Positions 32,114 to 41,543 of a DNA stretch of 64,000 nucleotides are shown here, in pieces. The stretch lies in NCBI RefSeq assembly GCF_026262505.1, contig NC_067207.1:29914082-29978081 (forward strand). The letters are read 5' to 3'. Position numbers and translations under genes: made by a program. Below the pieces are notes generated by a model. That model was not told the DNA's origin, ran no database searches, and worked only from the letters and a program-made list of their open reading frames with translations. Origin of the DNA: Trichomonas vaginalis G3 (lineage: Eukaryota; Parabasalia; Trichomonadida; Trichomonadidae). Within the stretch, counting starts at the first letter, position 1. Each line of letters begins with the position of its first letter.

Positions 32114-33215
32114 TCATCTTTTGGAACTATAAAGTAAGCTCGGTGATGTTTCTGCAAATCTAGAAAAAGCAGACAATGAAACTGTGGTTTGTTTTTGTTT
32201 TGGTATGAAACATAATTCTGTATAAAAAGAGATTATTTGATTTAGATCAGAATAAATTTGATCTTCTCTTTCAAATGTAACAGTTCCTGATCCTGATATT
32301 GACTTTGATTGAATACACGAATCAGAAATGGTCAATGTGCAATCTTTATCTATAATACCAAACATACATCCTGCAGTGTTATTTAAAAATACGCAGTGAT
32401 CAACTTTAGTATCGTATGTACAACCAAATAAAGCTTGGTCTTTGTTTGTTCCGCATTTATTTCCAATAATATTGCAATAAGAAACTGTTTGTATATTTGA
32501 TTTATAATGACTACCAAATGCAAGAGATCCTTCTCTAGTTTGGTTGTTTTCTCTGAATGTTGAGAAATTACAGTATCCTGATTTTCCTTGAAGGACACTA
32601 TTTATTGATGAATGAAAAATGCATTTATTGTAAGTGATGTTGTTATTCTTTATTTGAATATCACCAAATGAAATCCAAGATGTTTTATATCCTTTTGATT
32701 CACTTTCACCGCATTGTGAAACTGAAATATCAAAAGCATAGTTTTCATTAGTAGAAGAAGACTTAACTAATTGACAAAATGCCATGTAAGAATTTTCTGC
32801 TTTTGATTCAGAATAAGAATTTTGTTGTTGAACAAAATGCCCTAATTCATGACAGCCATAGTAAACAGATCCACCTTGATAAGTGGAACTGCATTTACGA
32901 AATGCAGAATCTTCGATTAATGTATAGATTTCGTTATTACTTTTGATATAAATTGCACCGTTTTCTGTGCATTCTTCAAACTCGCAATTTGAAACGTAAT
33001 AATTGTTAGAACTTGTATTATCATATAATGGTGCTCCATTTTGAGTATGATCTAATTTAACTTTATCACCAAAATAATCAGACCAATCGAATCTTTTTGC
33101 GTTTTTCATACTTGAATTGCGTTTCTTCTATTTCTGATGGTGGTTGAGATTTAATAATTTGATGGTAAAGTATTTCTACTTTGTTCTGGGGCTGATTTTC
33201 TAAATTTGGAAACAT
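32114..33215 (-). pseudogene. beta-helix-type repeat protein, frameshifted
   Basis: The main frame (33109 to 32114) encodes 331 residues rich in Asn, Cys, Ser and short beta-prone repeats such as VSNCEFEECTENGAIYI and VSYCNIIGNKC, like right-handed beta-helix or polymorphic membrane protein repeats. Upstream, a coding-like N-terminal part starts at an ATG at 33215 in a different frame and runs about 45 codons, so a frameshift near 33080-33109 separates them. Coding-looking sequence in yet another frame also follows the stop (32157-31972). A related fragment lies at 5919-6224. No signal peptide is seen; function unknown. Confidence 0.6.
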
Positions 33216-33667
33216 AATAAAAATTTATTTATGTCACTTTTTTAAAATTTTCTTTCAATTTTATAAGCTTTAGTACCACTAAATTGAATTTAATATCAAA
33301 AGGTATCCTCTTAATTTCTGCCATTTGCCAGTAATTGAGAGGTGCCGAACATGTTTTGCATACGGTATGCTATTAGAGACGCATTATTAGGCTGCATGAT
33401 TGAGCACTTAATCAATAAGTTTTAAATCAATTGATAACACACAACTTGCAGCTAACGAAACCAATCAAAAATGTTCATTTTTTTTAAATACAAACCGTAC
33501 TAATTGATCAATGTTACAATATCTTTTTAAATGTTGATGTTAAAGCGACGATATGTGATGTCCCCTGGTTTATAGGAGTGGTAAAAGTTAGAAAAATATG
33601 GGTAATTAAAATAATATATGATAAAAAAATAAAATATAAGTTATAATTTTTATACATAAATACTCTA
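33216..33667. other. intergenic, no gene seen
   Basis: AT-rich spacer. Nothing supportable. Confidence 0.4.
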
Positions 33668-34531
33668 TTACTTTAACATGTTCTTGATAGTTTCATTAAG
33701 TTTTGGATCAGATTCTGATTTTGGATTTTCTTTAAGATATATGAACAACAACGAATCATATACCTTATATTTAATTGCTGTGTCTTTGTAAGCAACTAAA
33801 TCTATATTCTGAGAATCAAAACGCTTCAAAATCTGATGAGAGCCACCAACAACAGCTGCTTGCGCCAATGACTCAAACACTTTCGTTTTGAACATCGGCG
33901 AATTGAGTTGTACTCCTTTCTTAAGTAAACTTGTGAAAATCTGAGGACAACCGAAAATTGCAGCAAAATAGATTGGATGGTTTTCAACTAGCTCGTCGCC
34001 AAATGGGAAAAGGTATTTGCCGGTAAGTCTGAATATTTGCTTGCTGTCGTCGTTAATGAAAACATCATAAAATTTACTCCAATCGGATTTGATTTGATTC
34101 GATATCTTTGGATCTATTTCTTGGAGTACATTAGGCCTAAGCTCTTTAATCGTATCGTAACAAGCTAATAAGGCGGGTTGCATTTTTGTGTTTCCAATTT
34201 GGCTTAAAATGTAGGGAGTTTGCATAACACCTGTAGAAACAAGAAAGCCGGCAAATAATGGTTGGATGTTTTTGAATTTTTCATGTATTTGTGGAATATT
34301 TTCTTTTGGAATCGAATTTAATAAGCATGCAAAAGCTTCTGCGTATAACTTATATGATTTGAATCGTATATTTAATAAATTCGACATTAACTCTAAAATA
34401 TTCAGAAGAATTTCTGTTTTTGATGCTAAAACTGTAGTGATCATCTTTTCAACAGCATAGTCGAATGTTGAAACATCTAAATCCAACAATAATTTTTCGA
34501 TATCTGCCATTGGAGACAAATTTGAAGTCAT
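33668..34531 (-). CDS. helical protein of unknown function
   Basis: A 287-residue, all-helical protein with solenoid character (LASKTEILLNILELMSNLL, YFAAIFGCPQIFTSLLKKG). The second half has a weak ankyrin or DUF3447 look but no clear repeat consensus. The open frame extends upstream from a TTG; the first ATG is at 34531 (another is 7 codons further in). It is divergent from the armadillo-like gene with only about 80 bp between the two starts, so the promoters probably overlap. I do not recognise a family. Confidence 0.65.
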   Translation of the reverse strand: MTSNLSPMADIEKLLLDLDVSTFDYAVEKMITTVLASKTEILLNILELMSNLLNIRFKSYKLYAEAFACLLNSIPKENIPQIHEKFKNIQPLFAGFLVSTGVMQTPYILSQIGNTKMQPALLACYDTIKELRPNVLQEIDPKISNQIKSDWSKFYDVFINDDSKQIFRLTGKYLFPFGDELVENHPIYFAAIFGCPQIFTSLLKKGVQLNSPMFKTKVFESLAQAAVVGGSHQILKRFDSQNIDLVAYKDTAIKYKVYDSLLFIYLKENPKSESDPKLNETIKNMLK

Positions 34532-34612
34532 TTTTTTTTCCTTGAACAAACTGACTTTACAATGATCGTTAGTGTCAATTTCGGAATAATTAATAAATGC
34601 CTTATAAAAATA

Positions 34613-35932
34613 ATGAAATCTAAAAATCCAAGTCGTGCAGCAGCCAAGCTTACAAAACCATCATTTGCACCAACATCTCGTTGCCAGACAACAAAAACAC
34701 CACGTCGTACTGTGTTTGGATTGACACAAGTTGAAAAAACAGCACAATTACAACCAGATTATGAAATTAAGAGAGAGATATTCACTCCAACATCATCTTC
34801 TCGAAAGAAAGTCGAGTATACACCGCTGCCATCACCTGCAAAAGTTTTCATTCCTGATACAGATATTCTTGAAATTCAAGAACTTCTTAAGAGAATTCCT
34901 AAGCCAGAAGATGTATCAGACAATGATTCTTGGATGGTTACACCAGTATTAGATAGAGTTTTAGGAACAGTTGGCACTTGGTCGCAAGAAATTGTAGAAA
35001 GCTTAATTAATCACGAGGCTATCACAGAATTACAAACTAAACTCTTCGCTCTTATCGAAGTAGATGACTTCTTAATCAGAACTATTATTTGTCGTATTCT
35101 ACTATGCTTTTCTGTTGCAAATTCCGAATTACTTTCTCCAATTTCAAGAATCTTCTACAAATTGAGCTGCGATGAAAACAATTTCAACTTCTTCGTAGAT
35201 GAAGACCTGGCAGGTGTACTTCTTAACCTTCTACAGTCTCAAGAACAAGAACCATCTGTATATGCAGCTGGATGTATCAAAAATACAACAAAATCACCAC
35301 TCATGCAGAATAAATTTGTTGAATTAGGCATCCTTGACTTCGTTATCCCTTACTATGAGATGGATGATGCAGATCCTCAAATTATTTCTTTGCTTTCCAT
35401 TGCAATCCAAAATTTATGCGAAAACAAAACATTTAGAGTACAATTATCCAAGTCTTCGTTCATATCTGACTTGGCAAGCAAAGATGACATGCTTTCACTC
35501 GCAATGAGTTTCATTGCAAAAGTTCAAGAGGTTTCTAAAGAAAATCGTATCGCAATCATCAATAAATTCATTGAAAACCAGGATATATGGTTTGATACGG
35601 CTCCAATTATAGAAAAAGCCTTTGTTGGAATTGAAAAAGAGGAAATTTCAGGAAATTATGTCATAAAAATGCTCCAACCTTACGAAGAAGATGAGAGTGA
35701 GGAAGCAGAGAAGTGGATATTGGCAGTTAACAAGCTGGCTTTAGTTTGTTCGAAATCTTCTGCGAAAAATAACGGAATTTTCGAAAAAAGTGGAGTTTTC
35801 ATTAAATTGCTCAAAAGAATTAGTTCTGACACTAATGTAACGATTTCTGCCCTTGATGTCGTGAGGACATTCAGCGGCGAGAAGAATAAGTCGATTGTTT
35901 GCGAATATGAGAAATTATTGGGAATTAATTAA
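34613..35932 (+). CDS. armadillo-like repeat protein, possibly ARMC2-like
   Basis: The first ATG is at 34562, but the second in-frame ATG at 34613 gives a more natural basic start (MKSKNPSRAAAKLTKPSFAP) and 439 residues. After a basic, Ser/Thr/Pro-rich N-terminal 90 residues comes a helical array with armadillo/HEAT features (LAGVLLNLLQSQEQEPSVYAA, QIISLLSIAIQNLCEN). The layout resembles ARMC2, an axonemal assembly factor, but I cannot separate it from other ARM proteins by eye. Confidence 0.65.
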   Translation: MKSKNPSRAAAKLTKPSFAPTSRCQTTKTPRRTVFGLTQVEKTAQLQPDYEIKREIFTPTSSSRKKVEYTPLPSPAKVFIPDTDILEIQELLKRIPKPEDVSDNDSWMVTPVLDRVLGTVGTWSQEIVESLINHEAITELQTKLFALIEVDDFLIRTIICRILLCFSVANSELLSPISRIFYKLSCDENNFNFFVDEDLAGVLLNLLQSQEQEPSVYAAGCIKNTTKSPLMQNKFVELGILDFVIPYYEMDDADPQIISLLSIAIQNLCENKTFRVQLSKSSFISDLASKDDMLSLAMSFIAKVQEVSKENRIAIINKFIENQDIWFDTAPIIEKAFVGIEKEEISGNYVIKMLQPYEEDESEEAEKWILAVNKLALVCSKSSAKNNGIFEKSGVFIKLLKRISSDTNVTISALDVVRTFSGEKNKSIVCEYEKLLGIN

Positions 35933-36352
35933 AAAATTAACTTGTTTATAGCATAGATTTAGTTCTTTTAACAACTTTTTCTTATTTAAAATAAGATATT
36001 TCACGATTTTGAAAATTATTTTGACTGAAAGATTAATTAATATAACAGGCATTATGGCAATCACCAAACTGCTCAATTTTCATTCAAAACCAAAGACTTT
36101 ACTAAAGAGAATAAAAATTAAAACATCAATATAAATATTTTACTATGTGTTGCATTAATGAAGAGGTAAATATAGACACTTCCTAAGAGTATTCATTGAT
36201 GGTTTTTAATATGTATTAGGAGTAAGCATAGTTGATGTTTGAATTTATTGATAATAATGATCATTGAATCAATGATTGATATTGTTAGTTTCAAGCATAC
36301 GAATATATTTATTACTGTAATGAAGCCAATCACAATGAATTATTGACATTCT
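35933..36352. other. intergenic left of the Maverick
   Basis: AT-rich host sequence up to the Maverick insertion site. No gene seen. Confidence 0.4.
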
Positions 36353-36358
36353 TATGTA
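36353..36358. repeat. left target-site duplication TATGTA
   Basis: TATGTA directly before the left TIR; the same six bases follow the right TIR at 57630-57635. Six-base duplications are typical of Maverick/Polinton insertion. Confidence 0.93.
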
Positions 36359-36516
36359 AGTAGTATAGTTGACGGGTTGTGTGACTTTTTTTGTAAACGT
36401 AAGAATTCATACAATATAGAACGATTTTGTATCATTTTTTTTAACATATGAAGTAAAAAATGTATGATTCTGACGGTTTTTATTCTTACGTTTTTGAATA
36501 AATCAAGATTTAAAAC
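36359..36516 (+). repeat. Maverick left terminal inverted repeat (158 bp)
   Basis: Begins AGTAGTATAGTTGACGGG and is the exact reverse complement of 57472-57629, checked base by base including homopolymer lengths. Confidence 0.96.
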
Positions 36517-36526
36517 TAAGTTAAAT

Positions 36527-36557
36527 TTATTTTTTTATTTTTATTTTATAATAAATG
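36527..36557 (+). promoter_or_regulatory. Maverick T-rich/TAAATG start signature (first gene)
   Basis: A T-rich run (TTTATTTTTATTTTA) ending ATAATAAATG. Similar strings precede most element genes; the host TCA-type initiator is absent. Confidence 0.55.
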
Positions 36558-37705
36558 AGTATAACAACTAATTCATTGAAATCTTTAAAGTTCACTAATT
36601 CAGAATTAGAAAATATTTTAGAAAATTTTGGAGACGGTTCTTATCCAACATATATGCAGAATGTGAAAGAGTTTTCCAGATTGTTGAATGAATTTAAATA
36701 TAACGGACCAATTACTAAAAAGGCTATAATGAGATATTTATATCCCAAAAAAGTTGAAAAACAGGAGAATATTCCTCTTTATGGTCCAAAGGACCTGGGC
36801 TCAGAGAGCCTTGAAACACCTCCTGAATATTTTGAAGAAAAAATTAAACAAGATGAATATTATAACGATGAGATTGAGAAATTGGAAAAAATAAGAGATG
36901 AAATAGATGAAAAAATTAAGGAATTAAGAGAAGTTGAAAAATATAATGAGAATGAAGTAGAGGGTTTAATGAATATCCCAGCTTCAGAATCAGAAGTACA
37001 GAAATCTCATGAAGAAAGATATAAAAATTATGTCTCAGAATCAACACAAAATTTATTAGATGGTGATATTGACGAAACACTTTCAGAAGAAGGCACAAAA
37101 TTTATTCATAAACATAAGTTACAATTTATTGACGATGGAGATTATCCATGTATATTACTTTCACCTCCTCTTGATTCTGAAAAATTCAAAAAAGCACTGA
37201 AAAATGTAACATATGCAACAAATACGATTAAGAAAGAAGACCATGATATTTACACAAATTATTATTTAAATAAATGCACAGGTGTTGTGATAAAGTTTTT
37301 GATTTATTAGATAAAATATCAAAAGAAACCATTGGAACATATAAAATTTTATGTGATTGTGGTTTCATTGTTGAAGATACTAATAATGTTTCATATGAAA
37401 GAACAGCACCGAAGGAAGACGAAGTTGAAAGGTCTATACCATTTGTTATTAAGAATATAAAAGATATGAAAACTTATAAACATTATATTTATTCATTTAT
37501 TTCAGAAAAAATGGAAGCAACCCATAAAACATCTTCTCATCATTTTATAGCTATTCATACATTCCTTTTCAAAGTTGTGAAATTAAATAAGACAGGAATT
37601 AGATTTAATGTATCAGGGTACGCATTCTTGAGTAAATTAAAATGTATTCGTCACGTCGCAGATGATAAAAATTTATGTGTTCTTAATTCATTTTATGGGC
37701 TTTAG
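36555..37705 (+). pseudogene. Maverick protein of unknown function upstream of PolB, frameshifted
   Basis: ORF 36555-37310 (251 residues) is followed in the next frame by 37274-37705, which continues the protein (CDKVFDLLDKISKETIG); one missing base near 37281 separates them, for about 383 residues in total. The N-terminal part has a charged coiled coil (about residues 95-135); the C-terminal part contains LSKLKCIRHVADDKNLCVLNSF. The latter looks like the Asp/Cys start of the OTU-like region that in other Maverick polymerases precedes the exonuclease domain, so this gene and PolB may once have been one. That link is inference. Confidence 0.6.
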
Positions 37706-37744
37706 CCCTGGACTCTCTGAGTCTCGGACTTTAAAAAAATAAAG

Positions 37745-37779
37745 TTTATTTTTATTTAATTTTTATTCTTACATAAATG
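37745..37779 (+). promoter_or_regulatory. Maverick start signature of PolB
   Basis: TTTATTTTTATTTAATTTTT followed by a short spacer and ACATAAATG. The match to the other element starts supports 37777 as the real start. Confidence 0.55.
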
Positions 37780-40700
37780 AACAAAAATGGAACAGCTAAA
37801 ATGAATGATAATCAAATAAGAGCCGAAGGTAGAAGGTTATTTAAACGCTTCTATAACATTCCTGATGGTGTTAATCCTAAAACTCGTAGAAGCTATTTAA
37901 ATGAAGCAATAGATGCATATGAAGGGTTTGACATTTCATCAGAAAGTGAGAGATTAGCGAGAATGTTAAATGTTAATATTGATTTCTATTATTGTGATCC
38001 TCAACCAGAAGACGTGGACATAAATAAGGTAGACTTTCCATTAGTGGATTCAATAATGATAGATCCAGAATTTGAAACAGTAAATATTTTATTAACACAG
38101 AGTCCAAATGGAAAACTTCACGCTGACAGAATAACAGACGTTGAAGCACTCACCGGCTATAGAGTTTGTCCATATTGTAAAGAAGAAGTTTATTCTATCC
38201 GTGATGATCCAGAAAGGAAAAACCAAAGAAGATTTTTAAAACATTGTGAGAAATGTAAAGAAAATAATGGAAGATTAATTCAAGACGTTCAATTGCAAAA
38301 CACACAACAACCATATGCACCACATATTACGAAACAGAATATATATCAATGGCTATTAGCACATAATTTGCAGGAATATTATAAACCAACAAGATATTAT
38401 ATTACTTTTGACTTCGAAACATTAGAGACTAAAGAAGAATTACAACTTTCTGAGTGTGCAACTTTGAACGCTTACTTAAAACCATTCATGGTATCATCAA
38501 CGGTTAAATTAAACGATAAAACATATACGAGGAATTTTTGCTTAACTTCGAGTGATTCGTTCATCTCTGATTGGATTGAATTTTTATTTTCAACCTGTTC
38601 ATTAGTTGCTAAATCAAATATTGAACAATATGAAGAATTAATGAAGTCGCAAACATTAAATGAGAAACAAAAGGAAGCAATGAAAGAGCTTTTAGATGAA
38701 GAATTTAATAAAGTGAATATCATTGGTTTTAATTCGGGAAAGTTTGATTTAAATTTAATTCTTCGTGATTTAAATACTGCAAAATGGAAGATAAAATCAA
38801 TGCTGGGTTCTTCTTCTCAATTTAAGCAAGTCATAGTAAAGAAAACAAACGTTCCATATGAATTGAGATTTATTGACATCAGAAATTATATAGCGGGTGG
38901 GACATTAGACCAATTCACTCAAGATTTCGGAAACAATAAATCACGTGTTAAATCCTTTTTCCCTTATCAATTCATCACATGGGAAAATTACGAAGAAGAA
39001 TTATATAAAAAGGAACCATTCACGAAAGATTCATTTTATTCAGCATTAACACAAGAAACAATATCCGATTCAGATTATCAAATATATCTCAATGATGCTA
39101 AAAATTTTAAGAATAGATTAGAATATTTTATTCATTATTGCAATAAAGATGTTGAAATTATGATTGACCCAATTGATAAAATTATTGAAGAAACATTTGT
39201 TTATAAAATTGATATGCTTCATAATCTTTCTTTATCATCGAATGCTTCAATGATTCGTTACGCGTTAGCATATAAGAACTTCAATCCTAACGAAACATAT
39301 CCAGAAGAAGAAAATGTGGAATCAAGTTTTGAATTAACAAAAAAGTATTGGAAATATAAAATTGAATCATATAAGAAACAAGATGAAAAAGCGGAAAGGG
39401 ATACTAAAAACAATGTTTCAATGGATGACTATCAATACTATCACGATTTAATCCTTTCATCTAAATGCAAAATGTGTGGTAAAGCGTTTACATATGCAAA
39501 TAAACCAACATTGGATAGAATAGATAATGAAAAACCACATACCAAAGAAAATTGTCAGTTAATGTGTTGTTATTGCAATGTCGTGAAATCAAATAAAGAT
39601 GAAGATGTTCAACGTTTAAGAATCAATTTAAGAAATTATGCATTAAAAAATAATTTACCAATGACTTTAGATTCAGTTGAAGCTTATCACATTCTCCGTA
39701 ATGGAATTACTGGTGGTCTATCAAATGTTCAACATAGAGTAAATCTTAAAGGAATCACGCACATTAATAAACTTTCATATAATCCAGAAACTAAAACTGT
39801 ATCAAATGAGGACACCACCAACATTATGACTCATTTCGTTGGTGTTGACTTTAATTCATTATATCCTTCATCATTTTCATCTAATCCTCATGATTTCATT
39901 CAATATACTGACCATAAAATGTATATGCCGGGAAGATTGAATGGTGTTATCATTTGTGATACAGCAACAAAGAAAGCAAAAGCATTGGGAATTATTAAGA
40001 AGAAAAATACTTTATTCGTGGCTGAAGTAAAGGGTCACATTGATGAAAAATACATTAATGATTACATAAACTTTTTACCGATAATAAGAAACTTAGATAT
40101 TATCACAGATGAAAAAACAATTGGCAGTTTTATGTATAATTACATGAAATCAAACAATCTACCAGTTGACCAGAAACAGAGAAAATTAACTCAGTTAGCA
40201 TCAACACACAACCAATATCAACCATTTTCTTCTTATTATCTTTGGTATCTAATAGACAGATTTCATTTTATCATTGATGACATTCAATCAATTTTAACAT
40301 TTACTAAAAACACTTGTTTTAATGAATTTGCGAACAAATTTATGAACGAAAGACAAAAGGCTGAATTAGAAGGAAATAAAGGAAAAAGTTTATTTTGCAA
40401 GATTTCGCTTAATGGATCATATGGTTACGATGCAATGAATACACAAAATTACGCAAAGACTAAAATAATGAATGCACAGAAGTCACGCGTTGCATGTATG
40501 TCAAATAAGTTTAAAAACATAAGAGAAATAGGTGAGGATACATATCAAGTGATGCTTAAAGATAGATTTTATAGATGTGAAACATGTTTACAAGAGGCAT
40601 TCTTCACTTTAGATAACGCAAAATACTGGTATTTGGTTTTCATTTATGATTTTATGTATAAATGCATGAATGTTAATCGTTTTCATTTCATTGAAGGTGA

Positions 40701-41226
40701 TACTGATTCATCTTATTGGGCAATCGCTGGCGACCCAAATCTTCCTAACACTCAAGCATTTCAAGCAATTGTTACCGATAAACAATTTTATGATAAAAAC
40801 ATTTTCAAATTCGCACCATTTGATTTCTTCTGTTTTGATGAGAAATTTAAACCTAAATTAAAGAATAAAGCTGAAGAAAAAGCACATGAGAAGAAGTTAT
40901 TGGGTTTAGCAATTGAGAAACAAGGTGATAACATGGTTGCTTTATGTCCTAAGTGTTATACATCATTCAACGGTTCAATTGATGGAAGTGATTTTAAAAA
41001 GATTGCACAAAAAATGAAGGGTGTTAGTTTAAGACAAAATAAGCAATTAACACCTAAAAATTATTTGGATATAATAAATGATAAAGCGATATTTGATGGT
41101 CAGAATATTAATTTACAACTTAAAAACGGGTCAATGACTCGCTTAACAATCGGTAAGACTGCATTAACAGGAGCACACACTAAGGCTGTATGTTGTGAAA
41201 ATGGATGTTGTATGCCATTTATTTAA
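37777..41226 (+). CDS. Maverick protein-primed DNA polymerase B
   Basis: A 1149-residue family B polymerase. Exonuclease motifs: DFETLE (about residue 211), FNSGKFD (about 323) and YCNKDVEIM (about 460). Polymerase motifs: GVDFNSLYPSS (about 690), KISLNGSYGYD (about 875) and GDTDSSYW (about 974), as in protein-primed enzymes of Polintons, adenoviruses and linear plasmids. It would copy the element from its TIRs using a terminal protein. Between exonuclease and palm, residues about 564-602 hold an HNH-like zinc segment (CKMCG, LDRIDNEKPHTKENCQ, CCYCN). The frame is intact. A zinc-ribbon-like CPKCY occurs near the C-terminus. Confidence 0.95.
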   Translation: MNKNGTAKMNDNQIRAEGRRLFKRFYNIPDGVNPKTRRSYLNEAIDAYEGFDISSESERLARMLNVNIDFYYCDPQPEDVDINKVDFPLVDSIMIDPEFETVNILLTQSPNGKLHADRITDVEALTGYRVCPYCKEEVYSIRDDPERKNQRRFLKHCEKCKENNGRLIQDVQLQNTQQPYAPHITKQNIYQWLLAHNLQEYYKPTRYYITFDFETLETKEELQLSECATLNAYLKPFMVSSTVKLNDKTYTRNFCLTSSDSFISDWIEFLFSTCSLVAKSNIEQYEELMKSQTLNEKQKEAMKELLDEEFNKVNIIGFNSGKFDLNLILRDLNTAKWKIKSMLGSSSQFKQVIVKKTNVPYELRFIDIRNYIAGGTLDQFTQDFGNNKSRVKSFFPYQFITWENYEEELYKKEPFTKDSFYSALTQETISDSDYQIYLNDAKNFKNRLEYFIHYCNKDVEIMIDPIDKIIEETFVYKIDMLHNLSLSSNASMIRYALAYKNFNPNETYPEEENVESSFELTKKYWKYKIESYKKQDEKAERDTKNNVSMDDYQYYHDLILSSKCKMCGKAFTYANKPTLDRIDNEKPHTKENCQLMCCYCNVVKSNKDEDVQRLRINLRNYALKNNLPMTLDSVEAYHILRNGITGGLSNVQHRVNLKGITHINKLSYNPETKTVSNEDTTNIMTHFVGVDFNSLYPSSFSSNPHDFIQYTDHKMYMPGRLNGVIICDTATKKAKALGIIKKKNTLFVAEVKGHIDEKYINDYINFLPIIRNLDIITDEKTIGSFMYNYMKSNNLPVDQKQRKLTQLASTHNQYQPFSSYYLWYLIDRFHFIIDDIQSILTFTKNTCFNEFANKFMNERQKAELEGNKGKSLFCKISLNGSYGYDAMNTQNYAKTKIMNAQKSRVACMSNKFKNIREIGEDTYQVMLKDRFYRCETCLQEAFFTLDNAKYWYLVFIYDFMYKCMNVNRFHFIEGDTDSSYWAIAGDPNLPNTQAFQAIVTDKQFYDKNIFKFAPFDFFCFDEKFKPKLKNKAEEKAHEKKLLGLAIEKQGDNMVALCPKCYTSFNGSIDGSDFKKIAQKMKGVSLRQNKQLTPKNYLDIINDKAIFDGQNINLQLKNGSMTRLTIGKTALTGAHTKAVCCENGCCMPFI

Positions 41227-41335
41227 TACAATTTAAAATTTTATTTTTAATGAAATGCCACAGAAGAGACAAAAGGAACCGTTAATGATGGCTTTGATAC
41301 TATGATTCAAAGAGGCGGGCACCCTTAAAACATTG
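41227..41335. other. short spacer with possible tiny or decayed frame
   Basis: Contains a T-rich run followed by AATGAAATG and brief frames of at most 16 codons; a third frame (GTVNDGFDTMIQRGGHP before a stop) looks like a coding remnant. No gene can be supported. Confidence 0.25.
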
Positions 41336-41355
41336 ATTTTATTTTTATATAAATG
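41336..41355 (+). promoter_or_regulatory. Maverick start signature of the integrase
   Basis: GATTTTATTTTTATATAAATG-type string: T-rich run directly joined to TATAAATG at 41353. Confidence 0.55.
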
Positions 41356-41543
41356 AATAACACAGATTTAAAAATTTTAATTGATGATTTAGTATTTAAT
41401 CAAAATTTTCTTAGTTATTATGAATTAAAATCATATCTCCAAAAATATGATAATAATATAACGGGTGATGATATGGAATATTATTATCCATATTATAAAA
41501 ATGAAATTTTGAAATATCATGATAGAATAATTTCTAAAATTAA

